Positions 1 through 7,055 of a stretch of DNA of 16,392 nucleotides are shown here, in pieces; position 1 is the stretch's first letter, and each line of letters starts with the position of its first letter. The stretch lies in assembly GCA_009921785.1 (NCBI GenBank), contig RFXE01000016.1, positions 1-16,392 of the forward strand, in the 5' to 3' direction. Source of the stretch: Alphaproteobacteria bacterium. GTDB taxonomy: Bacteria > Pseudomonadota > Alphaproteobacteria > Rhizobiales > Beijerinckiaceae. Under the pieces are notes generated by a model that saw only the letters and a program-made list of their open reading frames with translations, ran no database searches and had not been told where the DNA came from. The position numbers were made by a program, and so were the translations under genes.

Positions 1-1
1 G

Positions 2-649
2 CGCTTGCTTGCGGGCCGTTCAAAACGCGAGGCGCTTTCACCTTTGTCCTTGCGCGCGATCCTTGATTCAATTGGAATGCGTCTTGATGAGACGCGCGAC
101 ACAGGACGCTATTTAACGGGCCTTTTGGTTTTTCTCGGATTGCTCGGCACTTTCTGGGGTCTTCTTGATACAGTGGGCTCTGTGGGCAAAGTTATTCAAT
201 CCATGAAAACGGGTTCTGATGCCGCGTTGATGTTTGAAGAGTTGAAAGCAGGACTGGCCGCGCCATTGGGCGGTATGGGCATTTCGTTTTCGTCCTCGCT
301 GTTTGGTCTCGCCGGTTCGCTTGTTGTGGGCTTTCTTGATTTGCAAGCGGGCCAAGCACAAAACCAATTTTATGAGCAGCTTGAAAATTTCCTGGCGTCG
401 ATTGCCGGGCCTGAAGCTGTGTCGGGCGAAACAAATGGCGTGTCAGCAGCCGGGTTGCCTGAACCAAGTCTCGCGGCTGCGAATGTAGCAGCCATCGAAA
501 ATCTTGCCTCCGGCATTCAATCTCTTGTCACTAATATGCGTGCTGAGCAGCAATTGATCCGCGACTGGGTTGAAGCGCAGGCCGCGCGTGAAGCAGAGAT
601 CAAAGCCGTATTGTCAGCGCTCCATAAAGCGATTGACGGAAAGGGCTAA
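2..649 (+). CDS. MotA/TolQ/ExbB-family proton channel protein (5' end outside window)
   Basis: The frame is open from the first bases, so the gene almost certainly starts upstream; the TTG at position 5 is only the first possible start inside the window. The visible 215 residues contain two hydrophobic helices, one with the core LLGTFWGLL (near residue 48) and one around GISFSSSLFGLAGSL (near residue 93). This is the usual pattern of the two C-terminal transmembrane helices of MotA/TolQ/ExbB channel subunits, which pass protons across the inner membrane to drive a partner protein. A soluble C-terminal tail follows. The next gene starts within a few bases of this stop and encodes a single-span OmpA-domain protein, so the pair resembles a MotA/MotB-like or TolQ/TolR-like energised complex with a peptidoglycan anchor. 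It is not convincingly flagellar MotA or true TolQ, because no flagellar or tol genes lie nearby. The family call is strong; the exact role is unknown. Confidence 0.8.
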   Translation, partial: RLLAGRSKREALSPLSLRAILDSIGMRLDETRDTGRYLTGLLVFLGLLGTFWGLLDTVGSVGKVIQSMKTGSDAALMFEELKAGLAAPLGGMGISFSSSLFGLAGSLVVGFLDLQAGQAQNQFYEQLENFLASIAGPEAVSGETNGVSAAGLPEPSLAAANVAAIENLASGIQSLVTNMRAEQQLIRDWVEAQAAREAEIKAVLSALHKAIDGKG

Positions 650-652
650 GTG

Positions 653-1656
653 ATGGCCCGTTTCGGCCGCCGCGAAAGAGGCATTGATTACTGGCCCGGC
701 TTCGTCGATGCGCTCTCGACGTTGGTGCTGGCGATTGTCTTCTTGCTCACTGTGTTCATGGTCGCGCAGTTTTTCTTAAGCCAACAGGTGACGGACAAAG
801 ACACCGCGTTGCAAAAGCTAACGCGGCAGATTTCTGAGCTCACGGACCTTCTCGCGCTTGAACGCGTCAATCGTAAAAATCTCGAAGAAAATCTTGCTCT
901 CCTGGGAGATACGCTTAACGCGTCTGAGAGTGAGCGTAAAAGACTCGAAGGCCTTATAGCCGGTTCTGGGGGTATTGTGCCTGCGCCGGATGCGAGCGGG
1001 CAGATGGCCTCGCTTAATCGTGATCTTGATGCGCAGCGGCAAATTTCAGCGCGCGCTTTGGCGCAAGTGGAAGCGCTTAATCAGCAGATCAATGCGTTGC
1101 GGCGGCAATTGGCAGCGCTTGAAGATGCGTTGAACGCGTCTGAATCGCGTGATCGTGAAAGCCAAGCGAAGATTGCTGATCTTGGTCAAAGATTGAACGT
1201 AGCTCTTGCGCAAAAGGTGCAGGAGCTCGCGCGTTATCGCTCCGAGTTTTTCGGGCGCTTGCGGCAAATTCTTTCAAACCGCTCCGATGTGCGCGTTGTA
1301 GGTGATCGCTTCGTATTCCAGTCGGAAGTCTTCTTCGATGTGGGCTCTGCAGCTGTTAGCAATGCGGGCCGAACCGAACTTGATAAACTCGCGTCTGCTT
1401 TGATCGAGCTTGATGGCCAAATTCCGCCTGACATTCCGTGGATTCTACGTGTCGATGGCCACACCGACAAAAAGCCCGTGACAGGCACGGGGCAATTCAA
1501 ATCGAATTGGGAATTGTCAGCCGCGCGCGCGATTTCCGTCGTGCAATATCTTGTTTCGAAAGGCGTTCAGCCTACTCGTTTAATGGCGGCTGGCTTTGGC
1601 GAATTCCAACCGATTGAATTGGCCGCCGCATCGAGTTGAAACTCACGGATCGGTGA
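653..1656 (+). CDS. Membrane-anchored OmpA-domain (peptidoglycan-binding) protein, frameshifted at its C terminus
   Basis: I start at ATG 653 because GGAAAGGG (638-645) lies 7 nt upstream; GTG 650 is possible but its spacing is too tight. Residues about 13-40 form one transmembrane helix, followed by a long coiled coil (about 45-195) and an OmpA/MotB-type domain with DGHTDKKP and an LSAARA helix. This suits an inner-membrane protein that reaches across the periplasm to peptidoglycan, probably partnering the upstream channel protein. The encoded frame ends at TGA 1637-1639 after GEFQPIELAAASS. The expected family ending RRIELKLTDR is present in another frame at 1624-1653, with its own TGA at 1654-1656. 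About 8 nt lie between GEFQPI and RRIEL, where relatives usually have 11-13 codons, so roughly 25-31 nt seem to be missing. This is either a real deletion that costs the last OmpA-domain strand or a sequence error. Confidence 0.8.
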
Positions 1657-1662
1657 GGGGGC

Positions 1663-3428
1663 TTACACGCTCGCTTCAAATTGCAACGCGGCGAGGCGTG
1701 CATAGAGCCCGCCTTTCGCCACAAGCGTCGCGTGGTCGCCTTCTTCAACAATGCGTCCCTGATCCATCACGAGAATGCGATCCGCTTTGACGATGGTTGA
1801 AAGGCGATGCGCAATGACAATCGTCGTGCGTCCTTCCATCAAACGGTCAAGCGCGGCTTGCACGAGTGTTTCGCTTTCCGCATCAAGTGCGGAGGTTGCT
1901 TCGTCGAGTAAAAGAATGGGCGCGTCTTTGAGGATCGCGCGCGCAATCGCAATGCGCTGGCGTTGGCCGCCTGAAAGCGTGATGCCGCGTTCACCAATAC
2001 GCGTCTCATAGGCCTCGGGCCATTGTCGTACAAAGGCATCGACAATTGCGCATCGGTTGCCTCGGGTGAACCATAGCGAATATTTTCGGCAATCGTTGCG
2101 CCAAACACCACGCTGTCTTGCGGCACGAAAGCAATGCGGCGACGCAAGTCGCGCGGCTCAGCATTTTGAATGGGAACGCCATCAACGAGAATTGTGCCGG
2201 ATGTCGGATCATAAAAGCGCAAGAGCAATTGCATGACCGTGCTCTTGCCCGCACCAGAGGGGCCAACAATCGCAACGCGCTCGCCCTTCTTTACATCAAA
2301 ACTGACATCAGCAAGCACGGTCTCATCTTTGCGTGTGGGATAAGCAAAGCTGATCTTCTGGAATGATACGGTTCCTAAAGGTGGTTCAGGCAAGGCTTGC
2401 GGATGTTCAGGCGCACTTATGGCAGGCTTGATTGCGAGCAATTCAGCGAGGCGGCCTGCAGCGCCTGCCGCAGCGCTGATCTCGCCCCAAACTTGCGAGA
2501 GTTCACCAAGGCCACCAGCAGCAAACACGGCGAATAAAACAAATTGCGAGAGTGTTCCGGCAGACAACCGTCCGGCCAGTACATCTTGTGCGCCATACCA
2601 GAGAATGCCGACGACGCTTGAAAAAACGAGTGTGATCGCAATACCTGTGAGGAGTGAGCGCGCGCGTGTCGCAATACGTGCGGTTTCATAGGCTTCTTCA
2701 GCGGCGTCAGAAAATCTTTTGAGTGTCAGATGTTCGGCTACGAAAGCCTGCATCACGCGCATCGCACCGATTGCTTCTGTGGCATAGGCTGATGCATCAG
2801 CGAGACGATCTTGAGCAAGGCGCGAACGTTGTCTCACACTGCGGCCTGACGCCACCAACGGTAAAACGATAATCGGAATCGCAAGCGCAACAAGGCCCGA
2901 TAAACGCGGGCTCGTATACACCATCATGCCACCCGCGCCGATGAAGAGCACAAGATTGCGCAACGCTACCGATGCACTCGCCCCGAAGGCGCTTTTGAGC
3001 TGCGTCGTGTCGGCGGATAGGCGCGAGACAATCTCACCGGATTTCACTGTGTCGTAAAAGCCCGCATCAAGCCGCGTGAGGTGATCAAACACGGCGGTGC
3101 GGATATCGGCCACCACGCGCTCGCCCAGCGTCATCACAAGATAATAGCGGGAAGCTGAGGCCGCTGCCAAAATGGTCACAACCACGATCATCATCGCGAA
3201 ATATTTGTCGATCAGATCCGCGCCCTCGGCCGAGAAGCCGTAATCGATCATCCGGCGCACGGCGAGCGGAATGGCCAAGGTCGAACCCGAGGCGAGGATC
3301 AGCGCGATGAGGGCCGCTAAAATGCGGCCGCGATATTGAAGCGCATAGGGCAGGAGGGGGAGGAGTGCCTTGAGCGAGGTCTTTTGACGGGCGCCAGAGG
3401 CGGAATCGGAGGAGAGAGGAGCGGTCAT
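1663..3428 (-). pseudogene. MsbA-like ABC exporter (fused membrane and ATPase domains), broken by a frame change in the ATPase domain
   Basis: Read from ATG 3428, the first about 330 residues are an ABC exporter membrane domain with about six hydrophobic segments, followed by an ATPase domain with Walker A GPSGAGKST (389-397) and a Q-loop FVPQDSVVFG. The frame is lost after residue 461 (codon 2046-2048). Past about 2043 a second frame supplies everything that is missing: VDAFVRQWPEAYETRIGERG, the signature LSGGQ (1963-1977), Walker B ILLLDEATSALD, the H-loop IVIAHRLST and a normal end at 1663. Between DAQ and VDAF only 2 nt remain where relatives have about 9 residues, so about 25-28 nt appear deleted. 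As written, the product cannot form an ATP-binding sandwich. The family exports lipids, drugs or peptides as a homodimer; the substrate is unknown. ATG 3491 would lengthen the protein by 21 residues but overlaps the rpmE promoter, so 3428 is preferred; its ribosome site is weak. Confidence 0.85.
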
Positions 3429-3471
3429 AGCCGCTTCTTCGCGCCGAATGTCGATCTTGTCCAGACCCCGA

Positions 3472-3500
3472 CTTGTGTCGCGGAAGGTCATCCGCTATAC
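3472..3500 (+). promoter_or_regulatory. Probable sigma-70 promoter for rpmE
   Basis: CTTGTG (3472-3477) and CTATAC (3495-3500) are separated by exactly 17 nt. This closely matches the alphaproteobacterial housekeeping pattern CTTGAC-N17-CTATAT. Transcription would start near 3507 and give a leader of about 86 nt before rpmE. The site lies in the divergent gap between the ABC exporter and rpmE, which also argues for the shorter exporter start at 3428. This is inferred from sequence only. Confidence 0.55.
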
Positions 3501-3525
3501 GCACGGCTTCCGCGAATTTAGACCC

Positions 3526-3560
3526 GGGCGGAGAGTGCCTAAACTCCTTTGCGCACGCCC
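3526..3560 (+). promoter_or_regulatory. Foldable element in the rpmE 5' leader
   Basis: GGGC (3526-3529) pairs with GCCC (3557-3560), and GTGC (3535-3538) pairs with GCAC (3553-3556). The result is an 8-bp helix interrupted by a 5-nt bulge (3530-3534), with a 14-nt loop. It lies between the predicted start of transcription and the rpmE ribosome site (GGAAGG, 3578-3583). L31 leaders that act in autoregulation are known in other bacterial groups; this may be an analogous element, but the sequence alone cannot show that. Confidence 0.3.
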
Positions 3561-3592
3561 TCCGGAAGACGTTTTTTGGAAGGATTTTGACG

Positions 3593-3826
3593 ATGAAGGC
3601 CGAGATTCACCCCGATTATCACACGATCAAGGTCGTCATGACCGACGGTTCGAGCTTCGAGACCCGCTCCACATGGGGCAAGGCGGGTGACACGATGCAG
3701 CTCGATATTGATCCGAATTCGCATCCGGCCTGGACGGGCGGCTCGACCACGATGTTGGATCGCGGCGGCCGTGTCTCGCGCTTCAACAAGCGCTTCGAAG
3801 GTCTCGGCATCGGCGGCAAGAAGTAA
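3593..3826 (+). CDS. rpmE: Large-subunit ribosomal protein bL31 (zinc-free type)
   Basis: The 77-residue product begins MKAEIHPDYHTIKVVMTDG and contains the STWGKAGDT and SHPAWTGG blocks typical of alphaproteobacterial L31, with a basic C-terminal tail. It contains no cysteine, so it is the form without a zinc-binding CxxC motif. L31 bridges the two ribosomal subunits near the central protuberance. The start at ATG 3593 has GGAAGG (3578-3583) 9 nt upstream; a longer in-frame reading from 3473 is rejected because it lacks family similarity and begins inside the promoter. The gene is flanked by a likely promoter at 3472-3500 and a strong terminator at 3855-3883, so it appears to be transcribed alone. 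It is divergent from the ABC exporter and convergent with the DUF1465 gene. Confidence 0.95.
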   Translation: MKAEIHPDYHTIKVVMTDGSSFETRSTWGKAGDTMQLDIDPNSHPAWTGGSTTMLDRGGRVSRFNKRFEGLGIGGKK

Positions 3827-3854
3827 GTCGCCTTTCCTTCATGATAGAAATAAC

Positions 3855-3883
3855 AAAGCCCCGGCACAGACCGGGGCTTTTTG
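3855..3883 (+). terminator. Rho-independent terminator after rpmE, possibly bidirectional
   Basis: AAAGCCCCGG (3855-3864) and CCGGGGCTTT (3871-3880) form a perfect 10-bp stem with a 6-nt loop, followed by more T residues. It lies between the convergent rpmE and DUF1465 genes. The stem carries A residues at its left foot, so it could also stop transcription coming from the minus strand, though the U tract on that side is short. Confidence 0.9.
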
Positions 3884-3917
3884 TTGAGATGCTCACCAAC
3901 TCAAAAGAGCGATCAGC

Positions 3918-4466
3918 TCAGTGGTGCGTTGTGTCGCGCGAGAACGCTGATTTAATCAGAAGATGCTGAAGCGCCACAGCGTTGCGGCCCGAGGGTGTCG
4001 GAGCCTCTTCCGGATTATTTTTCAAAATCATTTCGGCATGCAGCACGCGATCTTGAAGACGAATGGATTGATTGATGAGATCAATCAGACGACGCGGTAA
4101 TACTGTCGTATCTGATCCATGTGTTGCATGTTCGTTTTTCACGAGACGAATGCGCGCCATTTGCAATGATGCTTTATCTTTTGACATTTCACCTTCAGCA
4201 ACCGCTCGACGAACAAGCAACCATGACGCGATCTGCATCATACGGGTGGTGAGGCGCATGCTTTCATCAGCATAGGCAAGGGCAGAAAGGCGCGGCAGGC
4301 GACGGGCTTCATCGCGACCAGGTCCATCGAGATAGGCGGCTGCTTCTTCAACGAGTGCCATTCCTTCGCGAAAGAGCGAGCGGAACGCGTCCGAAGACAT
4401 GAAATCACGTCCGAAGGCTATGGCTCCGGAGGGCTGAAACCGATGAAGTGGTTGTACATCCGCCAT
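3918..4466 (-). CDS. rcdA: DUF1465 / RcdA-like regulator (CtrA-degradation adaptor family)
   Basis: The 182-residue product is mostly helical, cytoplasmic and without membrane segments. The stretch with RRLPRLSALAYADESMRLT (about residues 55-73), followed by MMQIASWLLVRRAVAEGEMS, is the hallmark core of DUF1465. This family includes RcdA of Caulobacter, a small helical adaptor that helps deliver the cell-cycle regulator CtrA to the ClpXP protease. The protein is full length and starts at ATG 4466 with only a weak GGGA ribosome site. It lies downstream of the DUF1192 gene on the same strand with a 129-nt gap holding a TTAACC hexamer (4579-4584). I am confident of the DUF1465 family; that this protein acts as RcdA in this organism is inferred from the family. 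Confidence 0.75.
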   Translation of the reverse strand: MADVQPLHRFQPSGAIAFGRDFMSSDAFRSLFREGMALVEEAAAYLDGPGRDEARRLPRLSALAYADESMRLTTRMMQIASWLLVRRAVAEGEMSKDKASLQMARIRLVKNEHATHGSDTTVLPRRLIDLINQSIRLQDRVLHAEMILKNNPEEAPTPSGRNAVALQHLLIKSAFSRDTTHH

Positions 4467-4576
4467 TGGATGATCCCGCTTTAAATACGCAAAAACTACT
4501 TACGTGCCCCAACAAGGTAACGTCCATTTCTAACTATAGATCAGAAAATCTTAGTTTGCGCGTTAGGATTATGTTT

Positions 4577-4584
4577 ACGGTTAA
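4577..4584 (-). promoter_or_regulatory. Possible CtrA half-site upstream of rcdA
   Basis: On the minus strand this reads TTAACCGT, which matches six of the first six and seven of eight bases of the alphaproteobacterial CtrA half-motif TTAACCAT. It lies about 110 nt upstream of the rcdA start. CtrA control of its own degradation adaptor would make biological sense, but a single imperfect octamer is weak evidence. Confidence 0.25.
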
Positions 4585-4595
4585 CGCCGCCTGAA

Positions 4596-4796
4596 CTAAC
4601 GCGTTTTGAACAACGTATCAGCGGCGGATTTCACTGCTGATTTCTTGTTCTTTTCCTCTTCAAGCCTTTGAATTTCGCTTTTTAAGAGGAGGATACGCTC
4701 GTCTAGTTCATCGATCGAGATGGCGCTTAAATCCTCGCCAATGTCATGTGCCGTTTTCTTTTTCTTCCGAGTTTCTTCAAAAAATGGATCGGACAT
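4596..4796 (-). CDS. DUF1192 family small coiled-coil protein
   Basis: The 66-residue protein has a lysine-rich N-terminal region, the motif SISIDELDERILLLKSEIQRL (first 20 residues of that block are diagnostic) and a charged C-terminal tail. The core HDIGEDLSAISIDELDERI is the signature of DUF1192, a family confined mainly to Alphaproteobacteria and of unknown function. The leucine spacing in the second half predicts a short coiled coil, so it may act through protein-protein contact. It starts at ATG 4796 with a weak ribosome site. It lies upstream of the DUF1465/RcdA-like gene on the same strand and is divergent from the quinone oxidoreductase. The family assignment is firm; no function should be assumed. 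Confidence 0.85.
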   Translation of the reverse strand: MSDPFFEETRKKKKTAHDIGEDLSAISIDELDERILLLKSEIQRLEEEKNKKSAVKSAADTLFKTR

Positions 4797-4826
4797 GACA
4801 TCACCACTTCAGAGAATTTCAACTCA

Positions 4827-4834
4827 AAGGTTAA
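4827..4834 (-). promoter_or_regulatory. Possible CtrA half-site upstream of the DUF1192 gene
   Basis: On the minus strand this reads TTAACCTT, one base from the TTAACCAT octamer, about 31-38 nt upstream of the DUF1192 start and in the divergent gap to the quinone oxidoreductase. The position suits a promoter-proximal site, but the match is imperfect. Confidence 0.25.
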
Positions 4835-4953
4835 CAAAACAATCAACACCAACCTTTAGGTGCAGTTTGTGGAACGGATCATAGTGCTTTAAATCATGAC
4901 TTCTCAAGATCGGTTCCGGTCAAATTTTAGATTTCATGCTGCGAGGGTTAATC

Positions 4954-5952
4954 ATGACGGATGTGCCTGCCACGATGACCTGTATCGGCCTTCCCACACC
5001 GGGCGGCCCAGAGGCTCTAATCCCCGAGACGCGTCCGGTACCTCGGCCTGCGGAAGGCGAGGTCCTCGTAAAAGTAGCGGCGGCAGGTGTGAACCGTCCG
5101 GATGTCTTGCAAAGAAAAGGCGGCTATCCGCCTCCGCCGGGTGCATCGGATATTCCGGGCCTTGAGATTGCGGGAACGATCGTCGCCCTTGGTTCGGGCG
5201 TTAAACGCTACAAAACCGGCGATGCGATTTGCGCACTCGTACCGGGTGGTGGTTATGCCGAATATTGCACGGTGCATGAAAGCAATGCGCTGCCGGTGCC
5301 AAATGGATTTTCGATGACTGAGGCGGCGGGACTGCCTGAAACATTTTTCACAGTCTGGACGAATGTTTTCGAGCGTGGGGCTTTAAAGGCCGGTGAGACA
5401 TTACTTATTCATGGCGGCTCATCGGGCATAGGCACAACGGCCATCATGCTCGGCAAGGCCTTTGGCGCAAAAGTCATTGTCACGGCGGGAAATGCAGACA
5501 AATGCGCAGCATGCCTCAAGCTTGGCGCTGATCACGCCATTGATTATCGCACGCAGGATTTTGTTGCCGAGGTCAAGGCGATCACAGGTGATCGCGGCGT
5601 GGATGTTATCCTCGATATGGTCGGGGGTGATTATATCGCTCGCAATTATGCCGCCGCCGCGCGGGATGGACGGATTGTCCAGATCGCCTATCAAAAGGGC
5701 GCGAAGGTCGACATTGATCTGACGCCTTTGATGATCAAACGGTTGACCCATACCGGTTCGACCTTGCGCCCCCGTAGCGTCGCCGAGAAAGCGTCGATTG
5801 CCCGCGCTCTGGAGGAGAAAGTCTGGCCACTTTTGTCAGCGGGGACCATCCGGCCCCAGATTCATGCGACCTTTCCTCTCAAAGAGGCCGCCAAGGCGCA
5901 TGAAATGCTCGAAACCAGCACCCATATCGGGAAAATCATCCTGATTTCATGA
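4954..5952 (+). CDS. NAD(P)H quinone oxidoreductase, PIG3 / zinc-free MDR family
   Basis: The 332-residue protein is a medium-chain dehydrogenase/reductase. Its N-terminal catalytic GroES-like domain (about 1-125) includes AAGVNRPDVLQRKGGYPPP, typical of the PIG3-type quinone reductases. The Rossmann domain has a nucleotide-binding HGGSSGIGTTA motif (153-163). It lacks the zinc ligands of alcohol dehydrogenases. Such enzymes reduce quinones or related electrophiles with NADPH in the cytoplasm; the physiological substrate is unknown. I choose ATG 4954 because GAGGG (4943-4947) lies 6 nt upstream; ATG 4936 would add six residues but has no ribosome site. The gene is divergent from DUF1192 and precedes trcR after a 169-nt gap. 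It is complete, without anomalies. Confidence 0.9.
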   Translation: MTDVPATMTCIGLPTPGGPEALIPETRPVPRPAEGEVLVKVAAAGVNRPDVLQRKGGYPPPPGASDIPGLEIAGTIVALGSGVKRYKTGDAICALVPGGGYAEYCTVHESNALPVPNGFSMTEAAGLPETFFTVWTNVFERGALKAGETLLIHGGSSGIGTTAIMLGKAFGAKVIVTAGNADKCAACLKLGADHAIDYRTQDFVAEVKAITGDRGVDVILDMVGGDYIARNYAAAARDGRIVQIAYQKGAKVDIDLTPLMIKRLTHTGSTLRPRSVAEKASIARALEEKVWPLLSAGTIRPQIHATFPLKEAAKAHEMLETSTHIGKIILIS

Positions 5953-6035
5953 GAATGAGCCTCAGGAACCGATTGCGCCCAAGGCAAGTTCCGCCTATAT
6001 GGGGGTCATTCCCGCTACGCTGATCGCCAAACGGG

Positions 6036-6065
6036 GCTCCGGTTCGGAAAAAGACCGGTCGGAGC
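6036..6065 (+). promoter_or_regulatory. Hairpin in the trcR upstream region
   Basis: GCTCCG (6036-6041) and CGGAGC (6060-6065) pair perfectly and extend inward with wobble pairs. It lies in the 169-nt gap between the quinone oxidoreductase and trcR. No U tract follows, so it is not a standard terminator; it may be part of the trcR leader. No known RNA family is recognised. Confidence 0.25.
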
Positions 6066-6121
6066 GCAGGTGGTCCTATGCGTGGCGTTGACTGAAATTC
6101 GACCGCAAGGAGCCCAGTGCT

Positions 6122-6826
6122 ATGACTTCAGGTCCATTGATGCCCAAAGCGACGGCTGTCTGGCTTGTCGACAACACGGCGCTCAGCTTCGAGCAGATTG
6201 CCGATTTCTGCCATCTTCACCCGCTTGAAGTGAAGGGTATTGCGGATGGCGAAGTCGCCGCCGGCATCAAGGGTATGGATCCTGTGATGCATGAGCAATT
6301 GACTCGTGATGAAATCGCAAAAGCCGAAGCGGATACAAATTATCGTTTGAAGCTTAAGGAAAGCACAGTACGCATTCCAGAGCGCAAGCGTACAAAAGGC
6401 CCACGCTACACGCCTTTGTCGCGTCGTCATGATCGCCCGAATGCGATTTTGTGGCTCGTGCGCAATCATCCTGAATTGAAAGACGCGCAGATCATGCGTC
6501 TTGTCGGTACGACCAAATCAACCATTCTTCAGGTTAAAGATCGTACCCATTGGAATATCGCGCAATTACAGCCGATGGATCCGGTGACATTGGGTCTTTG
6601 CTCGCAAATCGATCTCGATTTTGAAGTGAACCGGGCGTCGAAGGACAAGACGGTGCAGGCGCCAGAAGCCGCGCATACATTGCTGCCGGCTGAAGTTACG
6701 ACGGCCAAGGAAACACTCGAACCCTTCGCAGGCTTCACAGCTCAAGAAGCTGAGGAGACGGAAGAGAAGATCGACGTCGATTCTGTTTTTGCCAAGCTCA
6801 AGCAGCTCAAGACAGACGAATAAGAT
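6122..6826 (+). CDS. trcR: Cell-cycle transcriptional regulator TrcR (DUF1013)
   Basis: The product has 233 residues from ATG 6122, with AAGGAG (6107-6112) 9 nt upstream. An N-terminal helix-turn-helix-like part (TALSFEQIADFCHLHPLEV, about 19-37) is followed by a basic linker (RIPERKRTKGPRYTPLSRRH) and a second helical DNA-binding-like block (WLVRNHPELKDAQIMRLVGT). This is the DUF1013 family, annotated as TrcR and nearly universal in Alphaproteobacteria, where it is linked to control of cell-cycle transcription. The acidic C-terminal tail is variable. The gene is complete and ends at a strong terminator (6859-6891), so it is transcriptionally separate from pal. Its nearness to the RcdA-like gene puts two cell-cycle regulators within about 2 kb. 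The family call is strong; the target genes are unknown here. Confidence 0.88.
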
Positions 6827-6858
6827 CACTAACGTCTTGATGTGAGCAAAGAGATTGA

Positions 6859-6891
6859 AAAAGGCCCGGTTTTTCCGGGTCTTTTATTTTT
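6859..6891 (+). terminator. Rho-independent terminator after trcR
   Basis: AAAAGGCCCGG-type left arm (6859-6869) pairs with 6875-6885 through 11 positions including one G-T wobble, with a TTTTT loop and a long T-rich run (6882-6891). It ends the trcR transcript before the pal regulatory region. Confidence 0.92.
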
Positions 6892-6924
6892 AACCTTTTA
6901 TTCATCTTAAATTTTTACCTTTGA

Positions 6925-6932
6925 TTAACCAT
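6925..6932 (+). promoter_or_regulatory. CtrA half-site octamer TTAACCAT, distal, upstream of pal
   Basis: This is a perfect TTAACCAT, the half-site motif associated with CtrA in Alphaproteobacteria, about 131 nt before the pal start and just past the trcR terminator. A second perfect copy lies 71 bases downstream on the same strand. Binding by CtrA or a competitor is inferred. Confidence 0.45.
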
Positions 6933-6995
6933 GTCTGCGGGTCAGAGGTCTGCCCTTAAAAAGGCCTTATTTGCCGCCATTTCAGGAACCCTCTG

Positions 6996-7003
6996 TTAAC
7001 CAT
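6996..7003 (+). promoter_or_regulatory. CtrA half-site octamer TTAACCAT, proximal, upstream of pal
   Basis: A second perfect TTAACCAT, 60 nt before the pal start codon, is followed 7 nt later by TTAAAT (7011-7016). It is close enough to the gene to lie at or near the core promoter. The strict long motif TTAA-N7-TTAA is not present, because the spacing here is 11, so it is a half-site candidate only. Confidence 0.45.
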
Positions 7004-7055
7004 CCGAGCCTTAAATCAGGTGAGATTGTAACAGGTTATTTTTGGAGCAGGCAGA

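Noticed and set aside
2..649. Calling the first gene tolQ because pal is in the window
   Set aside because: It lies 6.4 kb from pal, is followed by an OmpA-domain protein with a long coiled coil instead of tolR, and the start is outside the window.
1601..2051. Programmed ribosomal frameshifting at the OmpA and ABC lesions
   Set aside because: No slippery heptamer or run is seen at either junction (GAATTGG and CAATTGTC), and both sites lack several conserved residues, which a simple one-base slip would not restore.
3429..3491. N-terminal extension of the ABC exporter to ATG 3491
   Set aside because: It has no ribosome site and overlaps the likely rpmE promoter; the extra 21 residues do not look like the exporter family.
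6901..7055. Full-length CtrA site TTAA-N7-TTAA upstream of pal
   Set aside because: The available TTAA pairs are spaced 11 or 14 nt apart, so the strict motif is not met; only the half-site octamers are reported.
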